A stretch of 64,000 bases of DNA from Lachnospiraceae bacterium (GTDB taxonomy: Bacteria; Bacillota; Clostridia; Lachnospirales; Lachnospiraceae), in NCBI GenBank assembly GCA_017513125.1, contig JAFWDI010000029.1, forward strand, positions 1 through 64,000, in the 5' to 3' direction. The translations under genes and the position numbers were made by a program. Positions 7,226 to 14,337 of this stretch are shown here, piece by piece (within the stretch, counting starts at the first letter, position 1; every line of letters starts with the position of its first letter). The notes below the pieces were generated by a model that was given only the letters and a program-made list of their open reading frames with translations, had not been told where the DNA came from and made no database searches.

Positions 7226-9745
7226 TTACCGGGTCTTCAGCCAGCCCTTGATGTCGCTGACGCCGCGGTACTTCTCAAACGTGTCGCCGTGGACCAGCAC
7301 CAGCGTGGGCGCCTGCTTCACGCCGAAGTGCTCGACCATCTCCTTCTCGGAGTTCGCGTCCAGCGCGGTGTACGCGATGCCCGCACGGTCTAGGAGCGCG
7401 CCGGCGGCCTTGCAGTTCGGGCAGGTCGCGGTCTTGAACAGGAAGATCGCGTCGCCTTCGGGCGCGACTACGGACTCGGAGGCGGCTTCCGCGCCGGCTT
7501 CGAGGATGGCTTCCGCGGAGACGGCATTGGCCGCGGGGACCACGATCGGCTCGGCTTCCGCCGCGGGCGCCGCAGGGGCTTCCATCACTGCCACCGCGGG
7601 CTCGGAGAACGCCTGCGCCACTGCCGCGGTCATCTCGTCGGCCGGCGCCGGGTTCGGGCCGGCGTGGGTCAGCGTCGAGCGTCCGATGTTATACACTCTG
7701 CGGTCCTTATACTCCTGCGCCTTACCGTCGTTCCAGTTCTGGACCGGGCGGTAATATCCGGTGATGCGGCTGTAGACCTCGGTGGCCTGTCCGCAGATCG
7801 GGCACTTGAACGCCTCGCCGGTGATGTAGCCGTGGTCGCGGCAGACCGAGTAGGTCGGGGACATCGTGTAGTAAGGCAGCTTATAGTTCTCGGCGATCTT
7901 CCGAACCAGCGTCGCGGCGGCCTTCCAGTCGGGCAGCTTCTCGCCCAGGAACGCGTGGAAGACGGTGCCCGAGGTGTAGAGGGTCTGCAGATCGTCCTGG
8001 ATGTCCAGCGCGGAGAACACGTCCTCGGTGTAGCCCACGGGCAGGTGCGAGGAGTTCGTGTAGTAAGGCGTGCCGTTCATGTTCGCGGTGATGATGTCCG
8101 GGAACTCCTCGGTATCATGCTTCGCGAAGCGGTAGGTCGTGGACTCAGCCGGGGTCGCCTCGAGGTTAAACAGGTCGCCGTACTGCTCCTGATAGTCGGA
8201 CAGGCGCTCGCGCATGTGGTTCAGCACGTCGCGGGTGAAACGCTGCGTGCGCGCGTCGGTCAGGTCGGCGCGCAGCCAGTTCGCGTTCAGACCCACCTCG
8301 TTCATGCCGATCAGGCCGATCGTCGAGAAGTGGTTGCTGAACGTGCCCAGATAGCGCTTCGTGTAAGGGTACAGACCCTGGTCCAGCAGCGTGGTGATGA
8401 CCTTGCGCTTCGTGTTCAGGCTGCGGGCCGCGATATCCATGAGGTGATCGAGGCGCTCGTAGAAGTCCTTCTCGTCCTTCGCCAGATAGGCGATGCGGGG
8501 CATGTTGATCGTCACGACGCCGATCGAGCCGGTCGACTCGCCGGAGCCGAAGAAACCGCCGGACTTCTTCCGCAGTTCGCGCAGGTCGAGGCGCAGGCGG
8601 CAGCACATCGAACGGACATCCGAAGGCTCCATGTCGGAGTTGATGTAGTTCGAGAAATAAGGCGTACCGTACTTCGCGGTCATCTCGAACAGAAGCTTAT
8701 TATTCTCGGTCTCCTCCCAGTTAAAGTCGCGGGTGATCGAGTAGGTCGGGATCGGATACTGGAAGCCGCGGCCGTTCGCGTCGCCTTCGATCATGATCTC
8801 GATGAAGGCCTTATTCACCATATCCATCTCATGCTGGCAGTCACCGTAGGTGAAGTCCATCTCCTTTCCGCCGACGATGGCGTTCAGGTTCTTCATATCC
8901 TCCGGGACGGTCCAGTCGAGGGTGATGTTCGAGAACGGAGCCTGCGTGCCCCAGCGGCTCGGCGTGTTCACGCCGTAGACGAAGGACTGCACGCACTGCT
9001 TCACTTCCTTCTGGCTCAGGTTATCCACGCGGACGAACGGCGCCAGATAGGTGTCGAAGGACGAGAACGCCTGCGCGCCCGCCCACTCGTTCTGCATGAT
9101 GCCGAGGAAGTTTACCATCTGGTTGCAGAGGGTCGACAGGTGGCCCGCCGGGGAGGAGGTGATCTTTCCGGGAACGCCGCCCAGGCCTTCCTGGATCAGC
9201 TGCTTCAGGCTCCAGCCCGCGCAGTAGCCGGTCAGCATGGACAGGTCGTGCAGATGGATGGCCGCGCTGCGGTGGGCCTCGGCGATCTCGTCATCGTAGA
9301 CCTCGCTCAGCCAGTAGTTCGCGGTGATGGCGCCGGAGTTCGACAGGATCAGGCCGCCGACCGAGTAGGTGACGGTCGAGTTCTCTTTCACGCGCCAGTC
9401 ATTGATCTTCAGATAATTATCGACCAGGTCCTTATAGTTCAGGAGGGTGGAATTGATGTTGCGGACCTTCTCGCGCTGACGGCGGTACAGGATGTAGGCC
9501 TTCGCCACGTCCGCATAACCGGACTCGGAGAGGACCTTTTCGACGCTGTCCTGAATCTCTTCGACGGTGATCTTTCCGTCTTTGACTTTCGACTCGAAAT
9601 CTGCGGATACGTGCAGGGAGATCAGCTCGATCACGCTGGGGTGATACTGCTTTCCGAGCGCCTCGAACGCTTTCGTGATCGCGGCGCTGATCTTACTGAT
9701 GTTGAAATCAGCGATCTTTCCGTCTCTTTTGACTACCTGATACAT
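7226..9745 (-). CDS. nrdD: Anaerobic ribonucleoside-triphosphate reductase with fused thioredoxin-like domain
   Basis: The protein has 839 residues. It reduces ribonucleoside triphosphates to deoxy forms without oxygen, using a glycyl radical made by NrdG. Residues 1-95 form an ATP-cone regulatory domain (MYQVVKRDGKIADF). The catalytic barrel follows, then a zinc-ribbon (CRDHG...CPICG) and the glycyl radical site RITGYYRP with Gly663. Unlike the usual NrdD of roughly 700-780 residues, it continues through an Ala/Glu-rich linker of about 70 residues into a thioredoxin/NrdH-like domain with Cys775-Pro-Asn-Cys778 and KQAPTLVLVHG. The ATG at 9745 has GAGGAGGG upstream. Two NrdR-type boxes lie before it. 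Confidence 0.93.
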   Translation of the reverse strand: MYQVVKRDGKIADFNISKISAAITKAFEALGKQYHPSVIELISLHVSADFESKVKDGKITVEEIQDSVEKVLSESGYADVAKAYILYRRQREKVRNINSTLLNYKDLVDNYLKINDWRVKENSTVTYSVGGLILSNSGAITANYWLSEVYDDEIAEAHRSAAIHLHDLSMLTGYCAGWSLKQLIQEGLGGVPGKITSSPAGHLSTLCNQMVNFLGIMQNEWAGAQAFSSFDTYLAPFVRVDNLSQKEVKQCVQSFVYGVNTPSRWGTQAPFSNITLDWTVPEDMKNLNAIVGGKEMDFTYGDCQHEMDMVNKAFIEIMIEGDANGRGFQYPIPTYSITRDFNWEETENNKLLFEMTAKYGTPYFSNYINSDMEPSDVRSMCCRLRLDLRELRKKSGGFFGSGESTGSIGVVTINMPRIAYLAKDEKDFYERLDHLMDIAARSLNTKRKVITTLLDQGLYPYTKRYLGTFSNHFSTIGLIGMNEVGLNANWLRADLTDARTQRFTRDVLNHMRERLSDYQEQYGDLFNLEATPAESTTYRFAKHDTEEFPDIITANMNGTPYYTNSSHLPVGYTEDVFSALDIQDDLQTLYTSGTVFHAFLGEKLPDWKAAATLVRKIAENYKLPYYTMSPTYSVCRDHGYITGEAFKCPICGQATEVYSRITGYYRPVQNWNDGKAQEYKDRRVYNIGRSTLTHAGPNPAPADEMTAAVAQAFSEPAVAVMEAPAAPAAEAEPIVVPAANAVSAEAILEAGAEAASESVVAPEGDAIFLFKTATCPNCKAAGALLDRAGIAYTALDANSEKEMVEHFGVKQAPTLVLVHGDTFEKYRGVSDIKGWLKTR

Positions 9746-9816
9746 AAGAAAACCCTCCTCGGACTGTGATACTTTTATAAGCGCACAGCAAAAAGCGCTG
9801 CAAAACGCGCAGTATC

Positions 9817-9845
9817 AAGATAGCACGCGGAGGAAATGAGGTCAA
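9817..9845 (-). promoter_or_regulatory. Candidate nrdD promoter
   Basis: On the minus strand TTGACC (9845-9840) and TATCTT (9822-9817) are separated by exactly 17 bases. The -35 box overlaps the downstream NrdR-type box, which fits repression. Confidence 0.6.
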
Positions 9846-9887
9846 TATATAGTTTCTATCAAATTTCTAAACAACTAGATGTAGTGG
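9841..9887. promoter_or_regulatory. Pair of NrdR-type operator boxes
   Basis: Two 16-bp AT-rich imperfect palindromes resembling the NrdR consensus (ACACWATATMTWGTGT) lie at 9872-9887 (minus strand CCACTACATCTAGTTG) and 9841-9856 (minus strand GAAACTATATATTGAC). Their start-to-start distance is 31 bp, three helical turns, the spacing reported for paired NrdR boxes. They overlap the putative -35 of nrdD. The individual boxes are imperfect; the spacing and location carry most of the weight. Confidence 0.7.
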
Positions 9888-9900
9888 TTGAGAGAGGTTT

Positions 9901-10752
9901 TCATAAGGGCGGATTGTTCGCGTTACTGTACAAAAAGAGCTCCGCCTCTTTTACGATCCGGGCTTTCTCGCCCGGTTTCTGATAGAGATGGTCCGCGCCG
10001 GGGAAGACCCGGATCCCGGCTCCGGTGCGTTCCGCGTAGGCGATCGTGTCGGCCGGGTCCACGACGTCGTCCCGGTCTCCCTGCAGGATCAGGATGTTTT
10101 CCGGCGCGGGCGGATCCGGGGAAAACGCGTCGTGCCCGCAGAGGCTCTCATAGAAGTCCCGGCCCAGCGACATCTTCCGCTCGTAGCCCATCACGATCTT
10201 TTCCCCGCGCATCATGGCCGCGAAGTCTTCGTCCGGAAGCAGGCCGCGGAAGACCTTGCTCATCTTCAGGGCGGGCGACCGCAGGATCAGGCGTTCGAAG
10301 GCGTTCGGATGACCGTTTCTGTACAGGGTCGCAAGATATCCCCCGAAGCTGGTCGCGAAACACGAAAGCGGAACGCGGGTCTGCCGTCTGATCCGCCCGA
10401 CCATGTGATCCAGGTCGCTCAGACAGTTCTCCACGGTCAGAAAGTTATCCGGCGCATCGCTCTCACCGTGGGCCGGCCAGTCGAATGTGACGACCCCGAT
10501 GCCTTTCCGGTCCAGACTGTCCCGGAGCGCCGCGATAACGGAACTGTCCTTGGAACCCGCGAACCCGTGAAGACAGAGCAGGGCCGACGTATGTTCTTCG
10601 CGCAGGTTCCAGATGTAGGGAATGCTGCGGCCGCCGGTCCTAAGCAGCGCGCCCCTGACCGGATCGGCGCTTCCGTTCTGCAGTCTGTTCTCGTTCAATT
10701 CCGCCGTTTCTCCTCTATCCGTTCGACAACGCTTCCGCCGTTCCGATCTCAC
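9901..10752 (-). CDS. Alpha/beta hydrolase (serine hydrolase)
   Basis: This encodes up to 283 residues with an alpha/beta-hydrolase fold. ALLCLHGFAGSKDS supplies the oxyanion region, ATSFGGY carries the nucleophilic Ser in a T-S-x-G-G elbow, GDRDDVVDP supplies the acid, and GADHLYQKPGE the catalytic His. The family includes esterases and acyl-protein thioesterases; the substrate is not predictable. The frame starts with GTG overlapping the nrdG stop as GTGA. An internal TTG at 10698 preceded by GGAGAAACGGCGG is a plausible alternative start and would remove a basic, poorly conserved N-terminus. It is co-transcribed with nrdG and lies between nrdG and nrdD. Confidence 0.85.
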   Translation of the reverse strand: MRSERRKRCRTDRGETAELNENRLQNGSADPVRGALLRTGGRSIPYIWNLREEHTSALLCLHGFAGSKDSSVIAALRDSLDRKGIGVVTFDWPAHGESDAPDNFLTVENCLSDLDHMVGRIRRQTRVPLSCFATSFGGYLATLYRNGHPNAFERLILRSPALKMSKVFRGLLPDEDFAAMMRGEKIVMGYERKMSLGRDFYESLCGHDAFSPDPPAPENILILQGDRDDVVDPADTIAYAERTGAGIRVFPGADHLYQKPGEKARIVKEAELFLYSNANNPPL

Positions 10753-11513
10753 TCCACCCCGCGAAGCTGCACGTCGTCCGCGTATTTCCGGACGATCTCC
10801 GCGAATCTCCGCAGATCTTCCGGCGTGTGCGCGGAAAAGCCCCCGAAGGGTACCGTGTCGCGGTCCGTGAAGCTCTGCAGGAAATAATGCCGCGCGCCGC
10901 GGATCATCTGTCCGATCTCCTCAAAGTCCGCCGCTTCGTGGAGTTCCTTTACGACCGTGGTGCGGAACTCGTAATCGAAGGAGGGGGCGTCGTCCGCAGC
11001 GCCCGTTTCCGCGGCTGCGGCGCCCGCGGCAGCCCCGCTCCCGGATCCGGCCCCGTGCTCCGTGATCAGCCGGATGCTCTCCCGCACCGGAGCCAGGTCC
11101 ATCTTCTCCACGCCGCAGGTCACGGCGTACTTCTCGGGGCTGTTTTTGACGTCCATCGCGATATAGTCCGCCAGCCCTTCGTCCAGGATCTGCCCCAGCA
11201 GCTCCGGGTGATACCCGTTCGTGTCGAGTTTCACCGCAAAGCCCAGCGCGCGGATCTTCCGCATGAGCTCCGGCAGGTCCGGATGCAGGCAGGGCTCTCC
11301 TCCGGTGATCGCGACTCCGTCGAGCAGGCCTTTCCGCTTCTCCAGAAACGCCAGCAGCTCCGCGTCGTCCATGACCGGCGGCGCGGTCCCGATGACCAGC
11401 TCGAAGTTATGGCAGAACGGGCAGCGGAAGTCGCAGCCGCCCAGAAATACCGTGCAGGCGACGCGGCCCGGGAAGTCGAGCAGGGTCATTTTCTGCAGTC
11501 CGTGGATCTTCAT
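10749..11513 (-). CDS. nrdG: Anaerobic ribonucleotide reductase activating protein (radical SAM)
   Basis: The protein has 254 residues. It uses a [4Fe-4S] cluster and S-adenosylmethionine to place the glycyl radical on NrdD. The cluster motif is Cys27-x3-Cys31-x2-Cys34 (CDFRCPFC) and the SAM-binding GGEP motif follows in AITGGEPCLHPD. The N-terminus MKIHGLQKMTLLDFPG is typical of the NrdG2 subtype. A Gly/Ala-rich insert of about 25 residues (near 152-177) interrupts the C-terminal half and is unusual. An AGGAG site precedes the ATG. nrdD lies about 1 kb downstream, which supports the pairing. It could in principle also activate the glycyl radical enzyme at 14338, but the family match is to nrdG. 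Confidence 0.88.
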   Translation of the reverse strand: MKIHGLQKMTLLDFPGRVACTVFLGGCDFRCPFCHNFELVIGTAPPVMDDAELLAFLEKRKGLLDGVAITGGEPCLHPDLPELMRKIRALGFAVKLDTNGYHPELLGQILDEGLADYIAMDVKNSPEKYAVTCGVEKMDLAPVRESIRLITEHGAGSGSGAAAGAAAAETGAADDAPSFDYEFRTTVVKELHEAADFEEIGQMIRGARHYFLQSFTDRDTVPFGGFSAHTPEDLRRFAEIVRKYADDVQLRGVE

Positions 11514-11539
11514 AATGGTTTGATCTCCTGTTTGGGCTT

Positions 11540-12484
11540 CTATACAGCAGCCAGAATATGCATGTTTCTCAGGCCCGCGTCCGCGATCCCGTCATTGACC
11601 GAATACGCGTGCTTTTCCAGATCGCCGCAAATCGCCTTCGTCAGATCCTGGCCGATCAGCTCGTCGATCACGTCGGCCGCGATGCCCTCGATCACGTCGT
11701 ACTTCTCTTCCGCGGTCTCAGGGTCATTGTCCGTCGTGAGCAGATACTCGAACAGCTCGGCGTCAGGCGACAGCGGCGAGGGCAGCGCGCGCAGGGCGCG
11801 GAAGCTCCATTTATAATAAGGCTGATACGTCCGGGCCAGCAGGAACGCCGCTGCCGCCGCGCTCTTCACGAATTCGAAGACCGCCAGCTGCGCCGCCCCG
11901 GTCTCGCCGTGCGCGAGGCAGCGGCGGTAGTTGTACTGCCCGGCCTGCGCCATCAGCAGCAGATGTCCGGCCAGCTTCTTCCGGCGGACGTCTTCCGGAT
12001 ATGCCGCGAGCGCCGCGCGGATCCGCGTGACCTCGCCGAAGCGGTCGAAATACAGTTCGCCGTTCACCGCCTCGGCCAGAGCCTGCTCCGGCACCGCGAG
12101 CCACTGCTCCGGGGTAAGCGTCCCGTCCGGGCTGCCGCATTTCTCCGCGAAAAACTCCGCGGTCCGGAGCACCCCCCGCCGCGCCCCGCCGACCGGCTGC
12201 ATCAGCGGGCGGGTATATCCCATGAATTCGCGCGGGAGCTTCGCGTAGGCGCGCTCGAGCGCGAACGCGGTCCTGCGGTCGACGACGTCTTCAACGGGCA
12301 GGAAGATGCAAAAGCCGGGTTCGAAGTCGTGATCCTCGGAGACCTTGTCGTCGAAGCCGAAGCATTCCGAACCGCTTCCGGCGAGCCCGGCCGCGAGGTA
12401 CGGGAGCACCCCGGAAAACTGCTCTTCGAGCATGGGGCGTCCGTACGTCTCGAAATATGCCCGCGAAAGCTCCAAACCGTTCAT
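11540..12484 (-). CDS. DUF4037 protein, nucleotidyltransferase-like
   Basis: This encodes about 314 residues. The segment SEDHDFEPGFCIFLP (about 48-62) resembles the Asp-containing core of nucleotidyltransferase-fold DUF4037 proteins. The C-terminal half is helical. The ATG at 12484 follows GGAGGA at good spacing; the frame extends 18 codons further up but without a ribosome site. It is immediately downstream of a TPR protein gene, a pairing I associate with Clostridia, and upstream of nrdG. Whether it transfers nucleotides is not established. No membrane segment or signal peptide is present. Confidence 0.75.
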   Translation of the reverse strand: MNGLELSRAYFETYGRPMLEEQFSGVLPYLAAGLAGSGSECFGFDDKVSEDHDFEPGFCIFLPVEDVVDRRTAFALERAYAKLPREFMGYTRPLMQPVGGARRGVLRTAEFFAEKCGSPDGTLTPEQWLAVPEQALAEAVNGELYFDRFGEVTRIRAALAAYPEDVRRKKLAGHLLLMAQAGQYNYRRCLAHGETGAAQLAVFEFVKSAAAAAFLLARTYQPYYKWSFRALRALPSPLSPDAELFEYLLTTDNDPETAEEKYDVIEGIAADVIDELIGQDLTKAICGDLEKHAYSVNDGIADAGLRNMHILAAV

Positions 12485-12541
12485 GTTCTTCCTCCGATCT
12501 CCGGTTCCCTCCCGGCGCCGCGCCCGGCGGAGCCGCATGCC

Positions 12542-13402
12542 TCATTCCCGGCCGTACTTCGCATACAGCTCCTCCGCCCGCCGTTCCAGTTCCTCCGCCG
12601 CAGCGAAATATCCGTAATAGGAAAACGTCGGCGCGCACTTCTCGCACACGAACGCGTAATATCCGTCGCGCGGCGCATCGCCGGGCCGTTCATCTTTCGG
12701 ATCCAGCAGTTCGTACGCGCGGTCCAGCAGACCGAAGATCTCGCCTTCGCCCTCCTCAAGTCCGCGCTCGTCCTCGATCAGGTTCGCGATATTCAGGCAG
12801 GTGATCGCCTGTTCCAGACAGCCGCCCGGGACCCGGCCCATCTGCTCCATGGCCAGCCCGTACAGCCCGCGCGCCTCGTCGAAGCGGCGGAGCGCGGCGC
12901 AGGTCAGCGCCATATTGTTATAAAGCCCGCCCAAAAGCTCCGGCCTCGTCTGCGGAGCCGCCTCGTAGACCGCCCGCGCCTTCGCGAAGAGCGTGACGGC
13001 CTGCTCGTTCTCGCCAAAGGCATTGTACGCGGTCGCGCAGTTCACGTAGGTCGTGCCCGAGCTGATCGTGCCGTCGAAATCCATCGCCTCGACCAGCCGC
13101 AGGGCCGCCTCGGCGTTCTCGAACGCCTTCTCCCGCTCCGCGGTCTTTCTGTAGTGCCCGACCAGTTCATTGCGCAGCATCAGCTGCCCGCGCAGATCCT
13201 GCCCGAGCTTCGCCTCCTCGAGCCAGTAGAGCAGGTGCCGCTCCGCGCCCGCGTAGTCGCGCCGGCTCATGTACTCGTTCATCTTTTCGACGATCCGCTG
13301 CTGCGGCACCGGCTTCACCGCCGGCTCCGCCCCGTAAGGCTCCTCGCACAGCGGGCAGCGGGGCTCGATATAATCTTCCTTCTTCAGGGTGCCGTCGTCC
13401 AT
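12542..13402 (-). CDS. Tetratricopeptide repeat protein with CxxC pairs
   Basis: This encodes 286 residues. An N-terminal CPLC pair (about 16-19) and a CEKC pair near residue 256 could together bind zinc. Between them are several TPR-like helical repeats, with phrases such as AAEAL-type ALRLVEAMDF, LYNNMALTCAALRRFDEARGLY and CLNIANLIED. TPR arrays mediate protein contacts. The ATG at 13402 has GAAGAGGAAG upstream. It precedes the DUF4037 gene by 57 bases on the same strand, so the two probably act together, with the TPR protein perhaps presenting the substrate of the DUF4037 protein. Function unknown. Confidence 0.72.
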   Translation of the reverse strand: MDDGTLKKEDYIEPRCPLCEEPYGAEPAVKPVPQQRIVEKMNEYMSRRDYAGAERHLLYWLEEAKLGQDLRGQLMLRNELVGHYRKTAEREKAFENAEAALRLVEAMDFDGTISSGTTYVNCATAYNAFGENEQAVTLFAKARAVYEAAPQTRPELLGGLYNNMALTCAALRRFDEARGLYGLAMEQMGRVPGGCLEQAITCLNIANLIEDERGLEEGEGEIFGLLDRAYELLDPKDERPGDAPRDGYYAFVCEKCAPTFSYYGYFAAAEELERRAEELYAKYGRE

Positions 13403-13442
13403 GTTCTTCCTCTTCAGATATGTTCCCGCGCCGCGTCCGCGC

Positions 13443-14105
13443 CTATCTCTTCAGATACTCGGATGAGACCGGAAACTCGAAATACGTGTCCGGATAAGGC
13501 TCGTTCTTCAGCGTAAAATGCCACCACTCGCAGTCCAGCGGCGCGAATCCCTGCCGCATCATGGCCTTCTGCAGCAGCATCCGGTTCCCGTACTGCTCCT
13601 GCGTGACGCCCTGATAGTCCGGATGCGAGACCTCGCTGAACAGATCGAACGGGCTGCCCATGTCGACTTCTTTTCCGGTCTTCATATCGAGCAGCGTCAG
13701 GTCGACCGTGCTGCCGCGGCTGTGGCTCGACTTCGAAGCCACATAGCCCCGGACGAACAGCTCCTGCTTCTGCAGGTCGGGATAGAAGTACGGCTTCATC
13801 CGGATGTCCTGATCCTCGATGCCCCAAAGCACGAAATGCTTCACCGCGCATACGGGCCGGTAGGCGTCGAACACTTTCAGGCGGTAGCCCATCACGATCA
13901 GTTCATTGCTCACGGCTTTCAATGCCCTCGCCGCCTCCTTCGTCAGCAGCGCGCAGGGCTCCTCATAGCCGTCGATCCGGTCGCCGATGAAATTATAGGT
14001 CGAGTAGTACCGGATCTCCTGCACGATCTGCGGGACGTAGTCCGCCAGGACCACAAATCCCGAAGGGTCCATCGCAACGTCGTTTTTATACTCTGCTCTG
14101 ATCAT
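13443..14105 (-). CDS. D-alanyl-D-alanine dipeptidase-like (M15D, VanX/DdpX family)
   Basis: The protein has 220 residues with the zinc peptidase signature of family M15D: SHSRGSTVDL with zinc ligands His128 and Asp135, and CEWWHF with catalytic Glu193 and ligand His196. AYRP with Arg83 matches the conserved active-site Arg. Such enzymes hydrolyse free D-Ala-D-Ala in cell-wall recycling; in vancomycin-resistant organisms they destroy it. No vanH, vanA or vanRS neighbour is visible, so this is more likely a housekeeping dipeptidase (DdpX-like) than a resistance gene. No signal peptide is seen, so it should be cytoplasmic. Confidence 0.88.
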   Translation of the reverse strand: MIRAEYKNDVAMDPSGFVVLADYVPQIVQEIRYYSTYNFIGDRIDGYEEPCALLTKEAARALKAVSNELIVMGYRLKVFDAYRPVCAVKHFVLWGIEDQDIRMKPYFYPDLQKQELFVRGYVASKSSHSRGSTVDLTLLDMKTGKEVDMGSPFDLFSEVSHPDYQGVTQEQYGNRMLLQKAMMRQGFAPLDCEWWHFTLKNEPYPDTYFEFPVSSEYLKR

Positions 14106-14297
14106 CTTTCCGCTCCGCTCAGGGGCTGCCCGTTTTCGTGCCGCCCCGTCTTTTTCCGGGCAATGCCTCCGCCGGCCCGGCCGGCGCGGAACTGCCCGCT
14201 TTCATAAAAAGGATAGCACGAAACGCGCGCGGGATGTTACTCAGTTCTTTACTATCGCGCCGCAAAATGATACATATTAATTGTCGAATTTTGCGCA

Positions 14298-14337
14298 TTG
14301 ACATATTTATTATTTATAACAGCATATGGAGGTCTTT
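14298..14337 (+). promoter_or_regulatory. AT-rich leader of the glycyl radical enzyme gene
   Basis: A perfect -35-like TTGACA sits at 14298-14303, followed by an AT-rich stretch. No -10 box lies at 16-18 bases that would leave room for a normal leader, so the exact promoter is unresolved. GGAGGT at 14328-14333 is the ribosome binding site and decides the start at 14338. Confidence 0.35.

Noticed and set aside
7664..9769. 701-codon open frame on the plus strand opposite nrdD, and similar long frames at 22824-24881, 40401-42512, 49055-51493 and 45168-46472 (minus)
   Set aside because: They lie exactly antisense to well-identified genes, have Arg/Ala/Val/Asp-rich nonsense composition, lack ribosome sites and are expected in GC-rich coding DNA.
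13443..14105. Vancomycin resistance locus, based on the VanX-like protein
   Set aside because: No vanH, vanA/B ligase or vanRS genes are near; a lone M15D dipeptidase is common in housekeeping contexts.
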